Assembly (NCBI GenBank): GCA_038330145.1
Contig: JBBQNR010000003.1
Coordinates: forward strand, 30,390 to 94,389
Reading direction: 5' to 3'
From: JBBQNR01 sp038330145
Lineage (GTDB): Bacteria; Actinomycetota; Thermoleophilia; Solirubrobacterales; JBBDJG01
Length of the DNA: 64,000 nt
The translations under genes were made by a program, and so were the position numbers. The notes beneath the pieces are model-generated. The model was given only the letters and a program-made list of their open reading frames with translations, made no database searches and was not told where the DNA came from. This document shows, piece after piece, positions 1-8,930 of this stretch. Positions within the stretch are counted from its first letter, which is position 1. Every line of letters begins with the position of its first letter.

Positions 1-2
1 TC

Positions 3-1229
3 GCATCGCCCCACTCGACCGTCGTGCTGGCCGCGGCGGAGCAATCTCCGGACTGGCTACTCGGCCCATGGCACGTGCTGGGGGCCCGTGGGGCCGACGG
101 AGACCTGACCGGTCCTCTCTTCTACGCCGGGCTGTGGGTCGCGATGCTGGCCTACGTGGTGGTGCTGCTGACCGCCTCGCACGTCGGTCGCAGGCTCGCC
201 ATCGGCTCCGTCGTCGCCTTCCATGTTCTCTTCGCGTTGGCTCCACCGCTGCTGTCGCACGACGTCTTCAGCTACATCTCGTACGCGCGGCTCGACGTGC
301 TGCACGACCTCGGTCCCTATACGCACTCGCCCAACGACGCGCCGAATGACGCTGCGTTCGGCTTCGCCGGCTCGAAGGACGCGACCAGCGTCTACGGGCC
401 CCTCTTCACGCTGCTCACCTATCCGCTGGCGAAGCTGAGCGTGCCGGCCGCCTTCTGGACCCTGAAGGCCGTGATGGCCTCCGCCAGCCTGGCGGTCGTC
501 GCGCTGGCCTGGGCCTGCGCCCGCAGTCTCGGTCGCGACCAGGTCTTCGTCGCGCTCGCGATCGGCCTAAACCCGCTGGTGCTCGTACACGTGGTGGGCG
601 GCGCCCACAACGACGCGCTTACGGTCGCGCTCTGGATGGGAGCGCTGACGGCGCTGCTGGTCGGGGGCAGGGAGCGGCTCGCCGGTGCTCTCGAGACTGC
701 ATCCGGCGCCGTCAAGGCCTCGGCCGGTCTGGTGCTTCCCTTCCTGGTGCTGGGGTCGAGACGGCGCTGGTCGGTGCTGGCCGGTGCGGTGCTGGCCGGC
801 GTGGGCATCTTCTTGGTCAGCCTGGCCGTCTTCGGCCTCGACGCCTTCGACGCGCTGGGGCTGATCGGCGCCAACCAGGAGCGCACCAGTCGCTGGAGCA
901 TCCCGCAGCGGACCGCGGACGGGATCGCGGTCATCAGCGGTGGCTCGGCGAGCGACATCGTCCACTTCACGCGCGCCCTGTTCGGCGCCGCCTTCCTTGT
1001 GGTGCTGGCCCTGCTGCTGAGACGAGCGCAGCGCGAGGGTTCACGCTCGCATTGGTGGGTGGAGGGAACGGGTTGGGCCACGCTCGCCCTCCTGATCGCC
1101 TCGGCATGGCTGGTTCCCTGGTATGCGATCTGGCTCATGCCCCTGGCCGCGCTTTCGGGCAGCCGCCGTCTGATGGTCGCGTCCGTGGCGCTCTGCGCCT
1201 ACATGCTCGTGATCGCAGTTCCGATCTGA
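3..1229 (+). CDS. GT-C fold membrane glycosyltransferase (MptB/GT87-like), 5' partial
   Basis: Polytopic membrane protein of about 400 visible residues, nearly all hydrophobic helices. The extracytoplasmic loop after the first visible helices carries the acidic motif SHDVFSYISYARL followed by DLGPYTHSPND and VYGPLFTLLTYP, the layout of polyprenol-phosphate-sugar-dependent GT-C enzymes such as actinobacterial MptB mannosyltransferases; the Asp in HDVFSY would be the catalytic acid. The frame is open to the window edge and the first GTG (24) leaves the protein without an initial helix, so the 5' end probably lies outside. It likely adds a sugar to an envelope glycan on the outer face of the membrane. 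Donor and acceptor cannot be told. Confidence 0.7.
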   Translation, partial: ASPHSTVVLAAAEQSPDWLLGPWHVLGARGADGDLTGPLFYAGLWVAMLAYVVVLLTASHVGRRLAIGSVVAFHVLFALAPPLLSHDVFSYISYARLDVLHDLGPYTHSPNDAPNDAAFGFAGSKDATSVYGPLFTLLTYPLAKLSVPAAFWTLKAVMASASLAVVALAWACARSLGRDQVFVALAIGLNPLVLVHVVGGAHNDALTVALWMGALTALLVGGRERLAGALETASGAVKASAGLVLPFLVLGSRRRWSVLAGAVLAGVGIFLVSLAVFGLDAFDALGLIGANQERTSRWSIPQRTADGIAVISGGSASDIVHFTRALFGAAFLVVLALLLRRAQREGSRSHWWVEGTGWATLALLIASAWLVPWYAIWLMPLAALSGSRRLMVASVALCAYMLVIAVPI

Positions 1230-1284
1230 GAGCGCTGCGGTTCCGATCTCAAAGCGCGCGCCGATCCAGGGCTAAGCTCAAGCC

Positions 1285-2298
1285 GTGATCGGCGAGTTCG
1301 AGCTCATCAACCGCCTGAGGGCGAAGGCCGGGGTACGCGGGGAACGCGTCCTGCGCGGACCGGGCGACGACGCCTCGGTCGTGCGCACGGACGGCGTCGT
1401 CGCCGTATCGGTCGACGCCTTCGTGGAGGGGGTGCATTTCCGCCTCGCCACGACATCGATGGAGGACCTCGGCCACAAGTGCGTGGCCGCGGCGCTCTCC
1501 GACATCGCGGCGATGGGAGCAGGCGCCGGCGAGGTCTACCTCGTGCTGGGGCTTCCGGAGAACATCGGCGACCGTGAGGTGATGGAGCTGATGAACGGAG
1601 CCGAGGCGCTTGCCTCGCAGCTCGGGGTCACCATCTGCGGCGGCGACCTGACCGCCAGCAATGAGCTGTTCGTGTCGGTGACGGCGATCGGTCACGCCGC
1701 GGACGAGAGCCGGCTGATCGGGCGCGACGGCGCCCGCCCGGGTGACGTGCTCGGGGTCACGGGCCGGCTCGGCGGGGCAGGCGCGGGCCTCGTGCTGCTG
1801 GAGCGCAAGGAGCACGGCGTCCCGGTCGAGATCGGCGAGGCGTTGATCGACCGCCAGCGACAGCCGCTGCCGCGACTGGAGGCCGGCGCCGCTCTCGCCG
1901 GCGCGGGCGTCAGCGCCATGATCGACATCAGCGACGGTCTCGCCTCCGACTGCGCGCGGCTGGCGGAGGAGAGCGGCGTGATGCTCGAGGTGCAACTGGC
2001 CCAGATTCCGGTCGACGAAGGCGTCGACGAGGTCGCGGCGTTGCTGGGCACGACGGGCGTGGAGCTTGCCGCCGGCGCGGGCGAGGACTACGAGCTGCTG
2101 CTGACGGTGGCGGCAGACAGGGCATCCGCCGTCGAGCAGGCCGGCGAAGCTGCCGGCGCACCGGTGAGCTGGGTGGGGAAGGCCCTAGAAGGCTCGGGGG
2201 TCAGGCTGCTTGACCGGAGTGGTTCCCACCGCCCGCTCCAGGGCTGGGATCACTTCGCCAGGCGCTCATCCGCCCGCCCTCACCGAGGGCAAGCTTGA
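1285..2298 (+). CDS. thiL: Thiamine-monophosphate kinase ThiL
   Basis: Phosphorylates thiamine monophosphate to the diphosphate cofactor with ATP (cytoplasm, last step of thiamine synthesis). The 337-residue protein has the family motifs in order: GPGDDASVV near residue 25, SVDAFVEGVHF near 42, the ALSDIAAMGA segment near 70, CGGDLTAS near 118 and DISDGLASD near 213, all contributing to Mg-nucleotide binding in this AIR-synthase-like fold. The GTG start has no clear Shine-Dalgarno but a TAAGCT hexamer (1273-1278) sits seven bases upstream, compatible with a leaderless transcript. The last about 32 codons overlap a small gene on the other strand. Confidence 0.93.
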   Translation: MIGEFELINRLRAKAGVRGERVLRGPGDDASVVRTDGVVAVSVDAFVEGVHFRLATTSMEDLGHKCVAAALSDIAAMGAGAGEVYLVLGLPENIGDREVMELMNGAEALASQLGVTICGGDLTASNELFVSVTAIGHAADESRLIGRDGARPGDVLGVTGRLGGAGAGLVLLERKEHGVPVEIGEALIDRQRQPLPRLEAGAALAGAGVSAMIDISDGLASDCARLAEESGVMLEVQLAQIPVDEGVDEVAALLGTTGVELAAGAGEDYELLLTVAADRASAVEQAGEAAGAPVSWVGKALEGSGVRLLDRSGSHRPLQGWDHFARRSSARPHRGQA

Positions 2299-2404
2299 CG
2301 ATGATCGCCGTGGCGACCCGGCGAGGGTCGACGCAGTAGGCGCTCTGCTCGACCCGCTTCTTGAGTGCTTCCTGGTTGGCGTCCGTGCGCATTTCGGGGC
2401 TCAT
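2201..2404 (-). CDS. Small FlgM-like (anti-sigma-28-type) protein
   Basis: 67 codons. The first half contains ALKKRVEQSAYCVDPRRVA followed by TAIIVKLAL, which resembles the C-terminal sigma-binding helices of FlgM anti-sigma factors (pattern V..G.Y.VDP..IA..I). The C-terminal third is Gly/Ser-rich and coincides with the antisense overlap with the thiL 3' end (2201-2298), so it may be unconstrained. No flagellar gene is visible nearby, so the role is open: anti-sigma factor, or a small protein sharing only the motif. ATG at 2404, with a second in-frame ATG at 2392. Coding status is inferred from the motif. Confidence 0.5.
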   Translation of the reverse strand: MSPEMRTDANQEALKKRVEQSAYCVDPRRVATAIIVKLALGEGGRMSAWRSDPSPGAGGGNHSGQAA

Positions 2405-2519
2405 TTACCGCAGTGATCATCCGGCGTCCGTGCCGGCTGTACCTCTTGTACCTGGCTGTTATCGGAACTGGACGGCGAGTCCGCGATAGAACTGGCGTCC
2501 GCACGGACTGTTCGTCCAC

Positions 2520-4364
2520 CTAGAACTTGCGTTTAGCCAGGTTCTGCCCCCGTTCATCGCGTAGAGCGGACTCCGTGCCGCCCAGCGAGCCGGGCCCGGC
2601 GTAACTGCTGGGCCCTCTGACCGTGATCTCCGAGTCCCGCTCCCCGCCAGGCCGCGCAAGGGCAACGAGCACCGCCGACACGAGGCTGCCGGCTATCAGC
2701 GAGCCCAGCAGGGCGTTCCAGGCAGACCCGTCGCCCGCCACCATCAGCAACAGGTAGCGCGTCGGGTCGGCGCCCAGGTCGAGGCGCGCGCCGTAGTAGA
2801 GCAGCACCATCGCCGGCAGCAGCAGCGCGGTCGCCACCGCGGCCGAGACGAGCAGCCGGCGGTTGGGGCCCTGTGGCAACGCGGTCAGCAGGCAGAGGTG
2901 CAGCGCCGGGATCATCAACAGTGCAGCGAACGGGTTGCCGGCCCAGAGCGCGAGCAACTCCACAGACAGCACGAGCGACAGCGCGACGGCTGCCTCGGGC
3001 CCGTCCCCCTGCGCAGGCCCATGGCGGATGGCTGCCACGCGCGGCCGCAGCAGCAGCCAGGAAAGGGCGAACAGCAGCACCAGCGCCACCAGCGCCGGGG
3101 CGGACTCGGAGAAGGACGGCCGCGTCGCGGGCGCAAGAGCCTCGCTTGCGCTCGAGGGCAACCAGTCCAGCAGCTGGAACAGCCACGCGGCCGCCAGCAC
3201 GACCAGGAAGGGTGAGCTGGCCGCAAGCGACCAGCGCGCCCAGCGCATCACCTGGCGCCCTCGCCGGCGGGCTCGCGCGAAGGCGTCGACGGCCGTGATC
3301 ATGACTGGAAGCAGCAATCCGAGCGCGAACAGGGCCAGCGCCCATTCGGGCACCAGCTGGCTCCCGAAGACGACGTACCCGGGCGGTGAGCTCCTGATCT
3401 CGGTAGCCGAGTCGAGCGCGAGCAACGTCGCCAGCGCCGCCTTGCCGAAGCCGGCCAGCCGCAGGCGTGACAGCGAGGAAAGCGAATCGGGGTCGCGTTT
3501 CGACGACTCGCCGCGGGCCGTCAGCGTGACGGCGTCGTATCCGGCGGCCACAAGCGGCCCCTGCTCTCGCAGCGTCAGCGGCCAGGCCTGCCGCATGTAC
3601 TGGCCGGCGGGCGATTCGCCGCCGGGGGTCGTGCCGGCCTCGCGCCTCAGTGCTCCCTCGGCCGTGCGCAGCAGCTGCAACGACCCTCGACCGCTGCGCA
3701 ACGACCATGGCACGGTCAGGGGGCGTTTCACCCGAGTCGCGGCTGGGTCTTCCAGCACCAGCACCGCGTCGACGTCGGCCCTGTCACCGTATTCGTCGGC
3801 GAAGCGGCGCGCACCCGCGTGGTCCGCGTCGCCACCATCGGTGGAGACGAACACGAGCGTCTTCTGATGGCGCAGCGCGGCAGCCGCTCGAGCCAGCTCC
3901 AGCAGCATGCCGGTGGCCGAGGCGCTCGGCGTCCCCGGTCGCGTCCGGGAGTCGCGATGGGCCATCACGACAAGCTGCCGGTCCGAGCGACCGCTGAGCG
4001 TTGCGACGACGTTGGTCATCGTCTCGCTCTGGCCGTCCGACTCGGCGCTGAACTCGTCGCGTTTGGTCTCGAAGCTCAGGCTCCGGAACCGGCCCTCGAC
4101 GACATCGGCGAGCGCGTCGTCGCCCGCGCCGCCCGGTGAGCGGTCGGGATAGCGCCCGGCGATGTCGCTCGTGGTCGTGAAGGCTCCGTGCTCGTCGAAG
4201 GCGTCCGGCGCGAGGGTGGACGTCAGGGCAGGCGGACGCTCCTCGAGCGAGAACATCACGACGACCAGCGAGAGCAGGGCGAGCACGAGCGTTGCCCTGT
4301 AGATGCGGATGTCGACCAAGCTCCGCGGCATCTTAGCCCTGAGCTCCCAAGCGGAACTCGGCAC
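2520..4364 (-). CDS. Membrane protein with M28-like peptidase domain, probably catalytically dead
   Basis: 614 residues: an N-terminal membrane anchor (about 22-38), an extracytoplasmic domain resembling M28 zinc aminopeptidases (about 60-330), then about seven C-terminal transmembrane helices. The M28 hallmark VVMAHRDS (His136, Asp138) is present. The next metal Asp, normally in a G-x-D-N-A-S-G loop, is replaced (GTPSASATG), the catalytic Glu-Glu pair is Gly-Asp (STDGGDADHAG), and the C-terminal His loop reads GESSKRDPDS. Two key ligand positions and the general base are therefore missing. A binding or scaffold role is more likely than peptidase activity. Divergent from the response-regulator operon. 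Confidence 0.75.
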   Translation of the reverse strand: MPSSAWELRAKMPRSLVDIRIYRATLVLALLSLVVVMFSLEERPPALTSTLAPDAFDEHGAFTTTSDIAGRYPDRSPGGAGDDALADVVEGRFRSLSFETKRDEFSAESDGQSETMTNVVATLSGRSDRQLVVMAHRDSRTRPGTPSASATGMLLELARAAAALRHQKTLVFVSTDGGDADHAGARRFADEYGDRADVDAVLVLEDPAATRVKRPLTVPWSLRSGRGSLQLLRTAEGALRREAGTTPGGESPAGQYMRQAWPLTLREQGPLVAAGYDAVTLTARGESSKRDPDSLSSLSRLRLAGFGKAALATLLALDSATEIRSSPPGYVVFGSQLVPEWALALFALGLLLPVMITAVDAFARARRRGRQVMRWARWSLAASSPFLVVLAAAWLFQLLDWLPSSASEALAPATRPSFSESAPALVALVLLFALSWLLLRPRVAAIRHGPAQGDGPEAAVALSLVLSVELLALWAGNPFAALLMIPALHLCLLTALPQGPNRRLLVSAAVATALLLPAMVLLYYGARLDLGADPTRYLLLMVAGDGSAWNALLGSLIAGSLVSAVLVALARPGGERDSEITVRGPSSYAGPGSLGGTESALRDERGQNLAKRKF

Positions 4365-4377
4365 CGGCGCGCCCCCC

Positions 4378-4383
4378 TAGAAT
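4378..4383 (+). promoter_or_regulatory. Candidate -10 box of the two-component/HtrA operon
   Basis: TAGAAT lies 20 bases before the GTG start of the response regulator, in the short divergent gap; a Shine-Dalgarno-like AAGAGG follows. No convincing -35 hexamer is visible. Confidence 0.35.
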
Positions 4384-4402
4384 TCGAGCGAAGAGGCACC
4401 AA

Positions 4403-5110
4403 GTGACCACCTCCGGAAAGACCACACGCATCCTGCTCGTGGACGACGAGCAGCCGGTGCAGAAGCTGCTCACCTATCCGCTCGAAAAGGAAGGCTACGA
4501 GGTGGTCCAGGCGCTCGACGGCCAGGACGCCCTGGCCCACTTCGAGAACGAGCAGTTCGACCTCGTCGTGCTCGACATCATGCTGCCGCGCATGGATGGC
4601 CTGGAGGTATGTAGGCGCATGCGCGCCCGCAGCTCCGTCCCGATCATCATGCTGACCGCCAAGGCCGAGGAGATCGACAAGGTAATCGGCCTGGAGTTGG
4701 GCGCGGACGACTACATCACCAAGCCCTTCTCGATGCGCGAGTTCCGCAGCAGGGTGCGGGCGGCGCTGCGGCGAGCCGAGATGGTCCCTGCCGCCGACTC
4801 CGACGAGGAGCCGGTCGAACGTGGCGACCTGCGGCTCGACCTGGCCAAGCGCACGACCGAGGTCCGCGGCGAGCCGGTCGACCTCACCTTCGTGGAGTTC
4901 GAGGTGCTATCGAGCCTCGCGCGCCACCCCGGCCGGGTCTTCCCGCGTGACGTGCTGCTCGACCGCGTCTGGGGTGACAGCGCCTATCGCGACCCGCGCA
5001 CGATCGACGTCCACATACGGCACCTGCGCGAGAAGATCGAGCGCGACCCCAAGAGCCCCGAGTACCTGCTGACGGTACGCGGCGTCGGCTATCGCTTCCG
5101 CGACCAATGA
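4403..5110 (+). CDS. OmpR/PhoB-family response regulator (MprA/RegX3-like)
   Basis: DNA-binding response regulator of 235 residues. Receiver domain (about 9-120) has the acidic pair Asp14-Asp15, phosphoacceptor Asp58 in VVLDIMLPRMDG, switch Thr85 and Lys107 in DDYITKPFS. The C-terminal winged helix (about 135-233) carries the standard family pattern FEVLSSLARHPGRVFPRD, then RTIDVHIRHLREKIE and YLLTVRGVGYRF. The GTG start is preceded by AAGAGG at eight bases. The stop overlaps the ATG of the histidine kinase (ATGA), so the two are translationally coupled cognates. Output genes unknown; with the downstream HtrA protease an envelope-stress role is likely. Confidence 0.93.
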   Translation: MTTSGKTTRILLVDDEQPVQKLLTYPLEKEGYEVVQALDGQDALAHFENEQFDLVVLDIMLPRMDGLEVCRRMRARSSVPIIMLTAKAEEIDKVIGLELGADDYITKPFSMREFRSRVRAALRRAEMVPAADSDEEPVERGDLRLDLAKRTTEVRGEPVDLTFVEFEVLSSLARHPGRVFPRDVLLDRVWGDSAYRDPRTIDVHIRHLREKIERDPKSPEYLLTVRGVGYRFRDQ

Positions 5111-6663
5111 GAGAGCGACAGAGCCCCTTCACCTCGATCAAGTACCGGCTCGCGCTGATGTTCTTCGCGATCACCGCGGGCGCGATAATGATCATCTACT
5201 TCTACGTCGTGCCGCAGCTGGAGTCGAGCCTCACCTCCGAGAAGCTGCAGGGGCTGCGCAAGGACGCCGCCGCCTACTCGAAGCCGCTCGAGCGCACGAT
5301 CGGGCGTGACGTCTTCGGGCCCGAGCTGGACCGGCTCACACGCGGCATCGGCGAGCAGGCCGGGGCCGGCGTGACGCTGCTCGGCATTCCGCGCAACGAG
5401 CGCAGCTCGGGAGGCGAGGCGGCGCCGCCCTACGTGATCTCCGACTCCCGCGAGGCGGTCACCCGCCTCGAGCCCGCCTCGAGCACCGTGCTCGCGGCCG
5501 CACGCGAGGGCAAGGTGACGACGGCGACCCGCTCGGAGGGAGGCAAGCGACTGGCCCAGGTCGCCAAGCCCCTCTACTACAAAGGCCAGCCCGCATGGGT
5601 CGTCGTCTATTCGGCGCCACTCAGCGACGTGAGCGACAACGTCTCGCTGATCGAGCGCCAGATCCTGATCGCGGGAGGCATCGCGCTGCTGGTGGCGCTG
5701 ATCAGCGGCTACTACGCCTCCAACGCGCTCACGAAGCGTGTCAAGCGTCTCGAGCGCGCCGCCGGCGAAGTGGCGGCCGGCAACTTCTCCGACCCGATCC
5801 CGATCGACTCCGAGGACGAGCTGGGCCAGCTGGCGCGGGCATTCAACGAGATGCAGCGCAAGCTGGCCGGCCTCGACCAGGCCCGCAAGGAGTTCATCGC
5901 CAACGCCTCCCACGAGCTGCGCACGCCGATCTTCTCGCTCGGAGGCTTCATGGAGCTGCTCGTAGACGAGGACATCGACGAGACGACCCGATCGGAGTTC
6001 CTGACCACGATGCGCGAGCAGGTGGATCGGCTCCAGAAGCTGACCACCGACCTGCTCGACCTCTCGCGCCTGGACGCCGGATCGCTCGAGGTGGAACTGG
6101 AGCCCGTTCCGCTGCTGACGCTGGCACACCAGGTCGCGGCCGAGTTCGCCGCCGCGGCCGCCATGCAGAGGGCGCAGATCAACGTCCCGCCGGTGGACCC
6201 CGAGGACGACGTCGAAGCCGAGTCCGACTTCACCCGCGTGGCCCAGATTTTGCGAGCGCTGGTGGACAACGCTCTCTCACACACCGGTGAGGGCACGTCG
6301 GTGGTCGTGCAGGCACGTCGTCGCCCCGCGCTGAAGAACGGCCGGCCAACGGTCGAGCTGACCGTCACCGACGACGGCCCCGGCATCCCGCCTGAACAGC
6401 TCCCGAAGCTGTTCGACCGCTTCCACAGCGGCGACGCCGGACAGGGCTCAGGGCTCGGCCTATCGATCGCCCGGCAGCTTGCGGAACGTATGCTTGGGAC
6501 CCTCGACGTGACCTCCTCCCCCGGCCAGACCACCTTCACCCTCACGCTGCCGGCCGCCCTCGGGCGCGACAGGCGCGACAGGCGCGACGGCCGCCCCTAC
6601 GAAGCGGCGACGCCATCCCGTTCCGGCACCGGCCCGCTCACCTCCGGGCGAACCCGGACATGA
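5107..6663 (+). CDS. Sensor histidine kinase with HAMP domain
   Basis: 518-residue membrane kinase. Helices at about 14-35 and 185-207 flank an extracytoplasmic sensor of about 150 residues; then HAMP (about 207-258), dimerisation/phosphoacceptor helix with His269 in NASHELRTP, and an ATPase domain with N-box VDNALSHT, G1 DDGPGIP and G2 GSGLGLSIA. The C-terminal tail (after about 480) is basic and Arg/Asp-rich, RDRRDRRDGR, and looks disordered. It overlaps the regulator upstream and the protease downstream by four bases each. The sensor domain sequence does not identify a ligand; misfolded envelope protein is a guess from context. Confidence 0.93.
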   Translation: MRERQSPFTSIKYRLALMFFAITAGAIMIIYFYVVPQLESSLTSEKLQGLRKDAAAYSKPLERTIGRDVFGPELDRLTRGIGEQAGAGVTLLGIPRNERSSGGEAAPPYVISDSREAVTRLEPASSTVLAAAREGKVTTATRSEGGKRLAQVAKPLYYKGQPAWVVVYSAPLSDVSDNVSLIERQILIAGGIALLVALISGYYASNALTKRVKRLERAAGEVAAGNFSDPIPIDSEDELGQLARAFNEMQRKLAGLDQARKEFIANASHELRTPIFSLGGFMELLVDEDIDETTRSEFLTTMREQVDRLQKLTTDLLDLSRLDAGSLEVELEPVPLLTLAHQVAAEFAAAAAMQRAQINVPPVDPEDDVEAESDFTRVAQILRALVDNALSHTGEGTSVVVQARRRPALKNGRPTVELTVTDDGPGIPPEQLPKLFDRFHSGDAGQGSGLGLSIARQLAERMLGTLDVTSSPGQTTFTLTLPAALGRDRRDRRDGRPYEAATPSRSGTGPLTSGRTRT

Positions 6664-7832
6664 GGGTGCGTCCGCTCGCGGCAGTCGCAGCCATAGCCCT
6701 ACTGCTCCCGCTCTCGGGTTGTGGTGGGGGCGACGACTCGAACTCCTCCGACAGCCGTACCGTCGAGCGCACGAAGGTGCAGGTCGTCGAGGGGCTTGGC
6801 AAGAACGGCAATTTCGACCCAGCGGCCATCTACGACCAATTCGGGAATGGCGTCGTCACGGTCACGTCCCTCTACTCCGCCGGCGGAGCGGCGGCGCTCG
6901 GCGGTCGCGGCAACGCCGGCCAGGGCACCGGCTTCGTGCTCGACGACCGCGGCCATGTGCTCACCAACGCCCACGTCATCACCGAGGGCCAGGCGGGCAG
7001 CATCAAGGAGGCCAAGGAGGTATTCGTCCAGTTCGCCGACGGCAACGAGGTGCCGGCCAAGATCGTCGGCGTCGACCCCAACTCCGATGTCGGGCTGGTG
7101 AAGGTCGATCCGGGCGGGCTGAAGCTCGTGCCGCTGCGGTTGGGCCATTCCGCCGCCGTGCGGGTCGGCGAGCCGGTGGTTGCGATCGGCAGCCCCTTCG
7201 GCGAGGAGCAGTCGCTCTCGGTCGGCGTCGTGTCGGCCACCAACCGCACGATCCAGGCGCTGACGGACTTCCAGATCGGCGACGCGATCCAGACCGACGC
7301 CGCCATCAACCGCGGCAACTCCGGCGGCCCCCTGTTGAACGCGGGCGGCCAGGTGCTCGGCATCAACTCACAGATCCGCTCCTCCAGCGGCGGTAGCGAG
7401 GGAGTCGGGTTCGCCGTGCCGATCGACACCGTGCGGCGATCGCTCGATCAGTTGCGCGCAGACGGCAAGGCCAGGTATGGCTACGTCGGTGTCAGCTCGC
7501 AGGCGCTCTACCCACAGCTCGCCAAGAAGCTGAAGCTGCCGGTGCAGCAGGGTGCGCTGGTGGCCGCGGTCGCCAAGGGAGGCCCGGCAGACAAGGCCGG
7601 CATCAAGGGTGGGGGCAAGGAGATCAGGTTCCAGGCCACGATCGTGCGGCCGGGGGGCGACGTCGTCACCCGCGTCGACGGTCATCGCATAACGCGCGAG
7701 ACGGATCTCAGCGACCTGATCTCGCGCTACCGGCCCGATCAGTCGGTGACGCTGGAGATCTATCGCGGCGGCAAGCGGCGCCAGGTGAAGCTGGCGCTCG
7801 GCGAGCGCCCCAACAAGCTCCCAAGCCAGTGA
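6660..7832 (+). CDS. HtrA/DegP-like serine protease with PDZ domain, lipoprotein
   Basis: 390 residues. The N-terminus is a lipoprotein signal with lipobox LLPLSGC (Cys21), so the mature protein is lipid-anchored outside the membrane. Trypsin-like domain (about 52-265) has the triad His105 (LTNAHVI), Asp143 (DPNSDVGLV) and Ser221 (RGNSGGPLL). One PDZ domain follows (about 270-378). Coupled by ATGA overlap to the sensor kinase, giving a regulator-kinase-protease unit like mycobacterial mprA-mprB-pepD. Known members degrade or refold damaged exported protein and feed back on the kinase; that role here is inferred. Lipid anchoring rather than a transmembrane anchor is a variation on the PepD type. 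Confidence 0.92.
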   Translation: MRVRPLAAVAAIALLLPLSGCGGGDDSNSSDSRTVERTKVQVVEGLGKNGNFDPAAIYDQFGNGVVTVTSLYSAGGAAALGGRGNAGQGTGFVLDDRGHVLTNAHVITEGQAGSIKEAKEVFVQFADGNEVPAKIVGVDPNSDVGLVKVDPGGLKLVPLRLGHSAAVRVGEPVVAIGSPFGEEQSLSVGVVSATNRTIQALTDFQIGDAIQTDAAINRGNSGGPLLNAGGQVLGINSQIRSSSGGSEGVGFAVPIDTVRRSLDQLRADGKARYGYVGVSSQALYPQLAKKLKLPVQQGALVAAVAKGGPADKAGIKGGGKEIRFQATIVRPGGDVVTRVDGHRITRETDLSDLISRYRPDQSVTLEIYRGGKRRQVKLALGERPNKLPSQ

Positions 7833-7845
7833 TGCCCACGCCGTC

Positions 7846-8799
7846 TTGATCCGAGAGCTCGTGAACGACCTGGCGCACGAGCTACGAGGCCACGTGCTTC
7901 CACACCTCGGGGCTCACTCCGGGCGGGCTCACGTCCAGGCGGGAGTGGGCGGCGACGTGACGTTCGCCATCGACCAGGAGGCGGAGCAGTTCCTGGAGTC
8001 CTTCCTTCGAGAGCGTGCCCCCGACGTAAGCTTCTACTCGGAGGACAGGGGGCTGGTGCAGGCCTCGAGCGGCAACGCGGCCAGCCACGTGCTGGTCGTG
8101 GACCCGGTGGACGGCACGCGGCCGGCGATGGCCGGGCTGGAGTGCTGCTGCGTCTCGGTGGCCGCCGCGCCGCTCGGCGAGGGCAACCCCACGATGGGCG
8201 AGGTCGAGGTGGGCTGCATCGTGGAGATCAAGGGCGGCGCGTCCTTCCTGGCCGAGAAGGGAGTCGGGGTCGAGATCCGCGACGGCGACGGCCGGGCGGC
8301 CGATCCGCTGCTCAGCCGCAACCGGGAGCTGTCGCGGCTGTTCTGGACCTCCGGCTTCCGCGGTCGCCCGGCCGATCCCCTGATCACGGTCCTGGAGCAG
8401 CTGATCGACACGTCCTCGGTGGGCGGTGCCTTCTTCGACCTCGGCTCGGCGACGTTCGACATGACCCGGATCGCCACTGGCCAGCTCGACGCCTACGTCG
8501 ACGTCGGCACCCTGATGATCGAAGAGGTTCCGGCGCTGCGCCGCCGTTTCGAGCAGGTCGGAGGAGGGGCGGTGCTCAACAACTCGCCCTACGACCTGGC
8601 GGCCGCCGTGCTCTGCCTGGGAGAGGCCGGCGCGGTGGTGACCGACGCCCGGGGCGACCGGCTCGACGAGCGGCCGCTGCTCGGATCGGGCCACGAGTTC
8701 CAGATGTCCTGCCTCGCGGCATCGAACCAGGAGCTCCATTCAGAGTTGCTGTCCTCCATCCAGGAGGGCCTGCGCCGCCTACACGCCCGGTTTAATTGA
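7846..8799 (+). CDS. Inositol monophosphatase-family phosphatase
   Basis: 317 residues of the Mg-dependent FIG/IMPase superfamily. Metal-site motifs: the acidic Glu in YSEDRG (about 65), the signature VDPVDGTRPA (about 87), and GSATFDMTRIATGQLDAYVD near 205-225 in place of the usual C-terminal WDxAAG region, so the third motif is atypical. TTG start at 7846; an in-frame GTG at 7861 is an alternative. It lies 13 bases after the htrA gene and 131 bases before treT. Substrate unknown: inositol phosphate, fructose-bisphosphate or, speculatively, trehalose-6-phosphate, since no otsB is visible beside otsA. Confidence 0.8.
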   Translation: MIRELVNDLAHELRGHVLPHLGAHSGRAHVQAGVGGDVTFAIDQEAEQFLESFLRERAPDVSFYSEDRGLVQASSGNAASHVLVVDPVDGTRPAMAGLECCCVSVAAAPLGEGNPTMGEVEVGCIVEIKGGASFLAEKGVGVEIRDGDGRAADPLLSRNRELSRLFWTSGFRGRPADPLITVLEQLIDTSSVGGAFFDLGSATFDMTRIATGQLDAYVDVGTLMIEEVPALRRRFEQVGGGAVLNNSPYDLAAAVLCLGEAGAVVTDARGDRLDERPLLGSGHEFQMSCLAASNQELHSELLSSIQEGLRRLHARFN

Positions 8800-8930
8800 A
8801 AGAATCTCGCCGAGGTTTGCAACTCGCCTCAGCCGGCCGATGTTTGGAATATCGGGTTCGGCGGCAGAATCGCTGCCGAAAATCCCAAGTTTGAGCTCGA
8901 GTCCCCCAAGCAAGCTTTGAAGGAGCAAGG

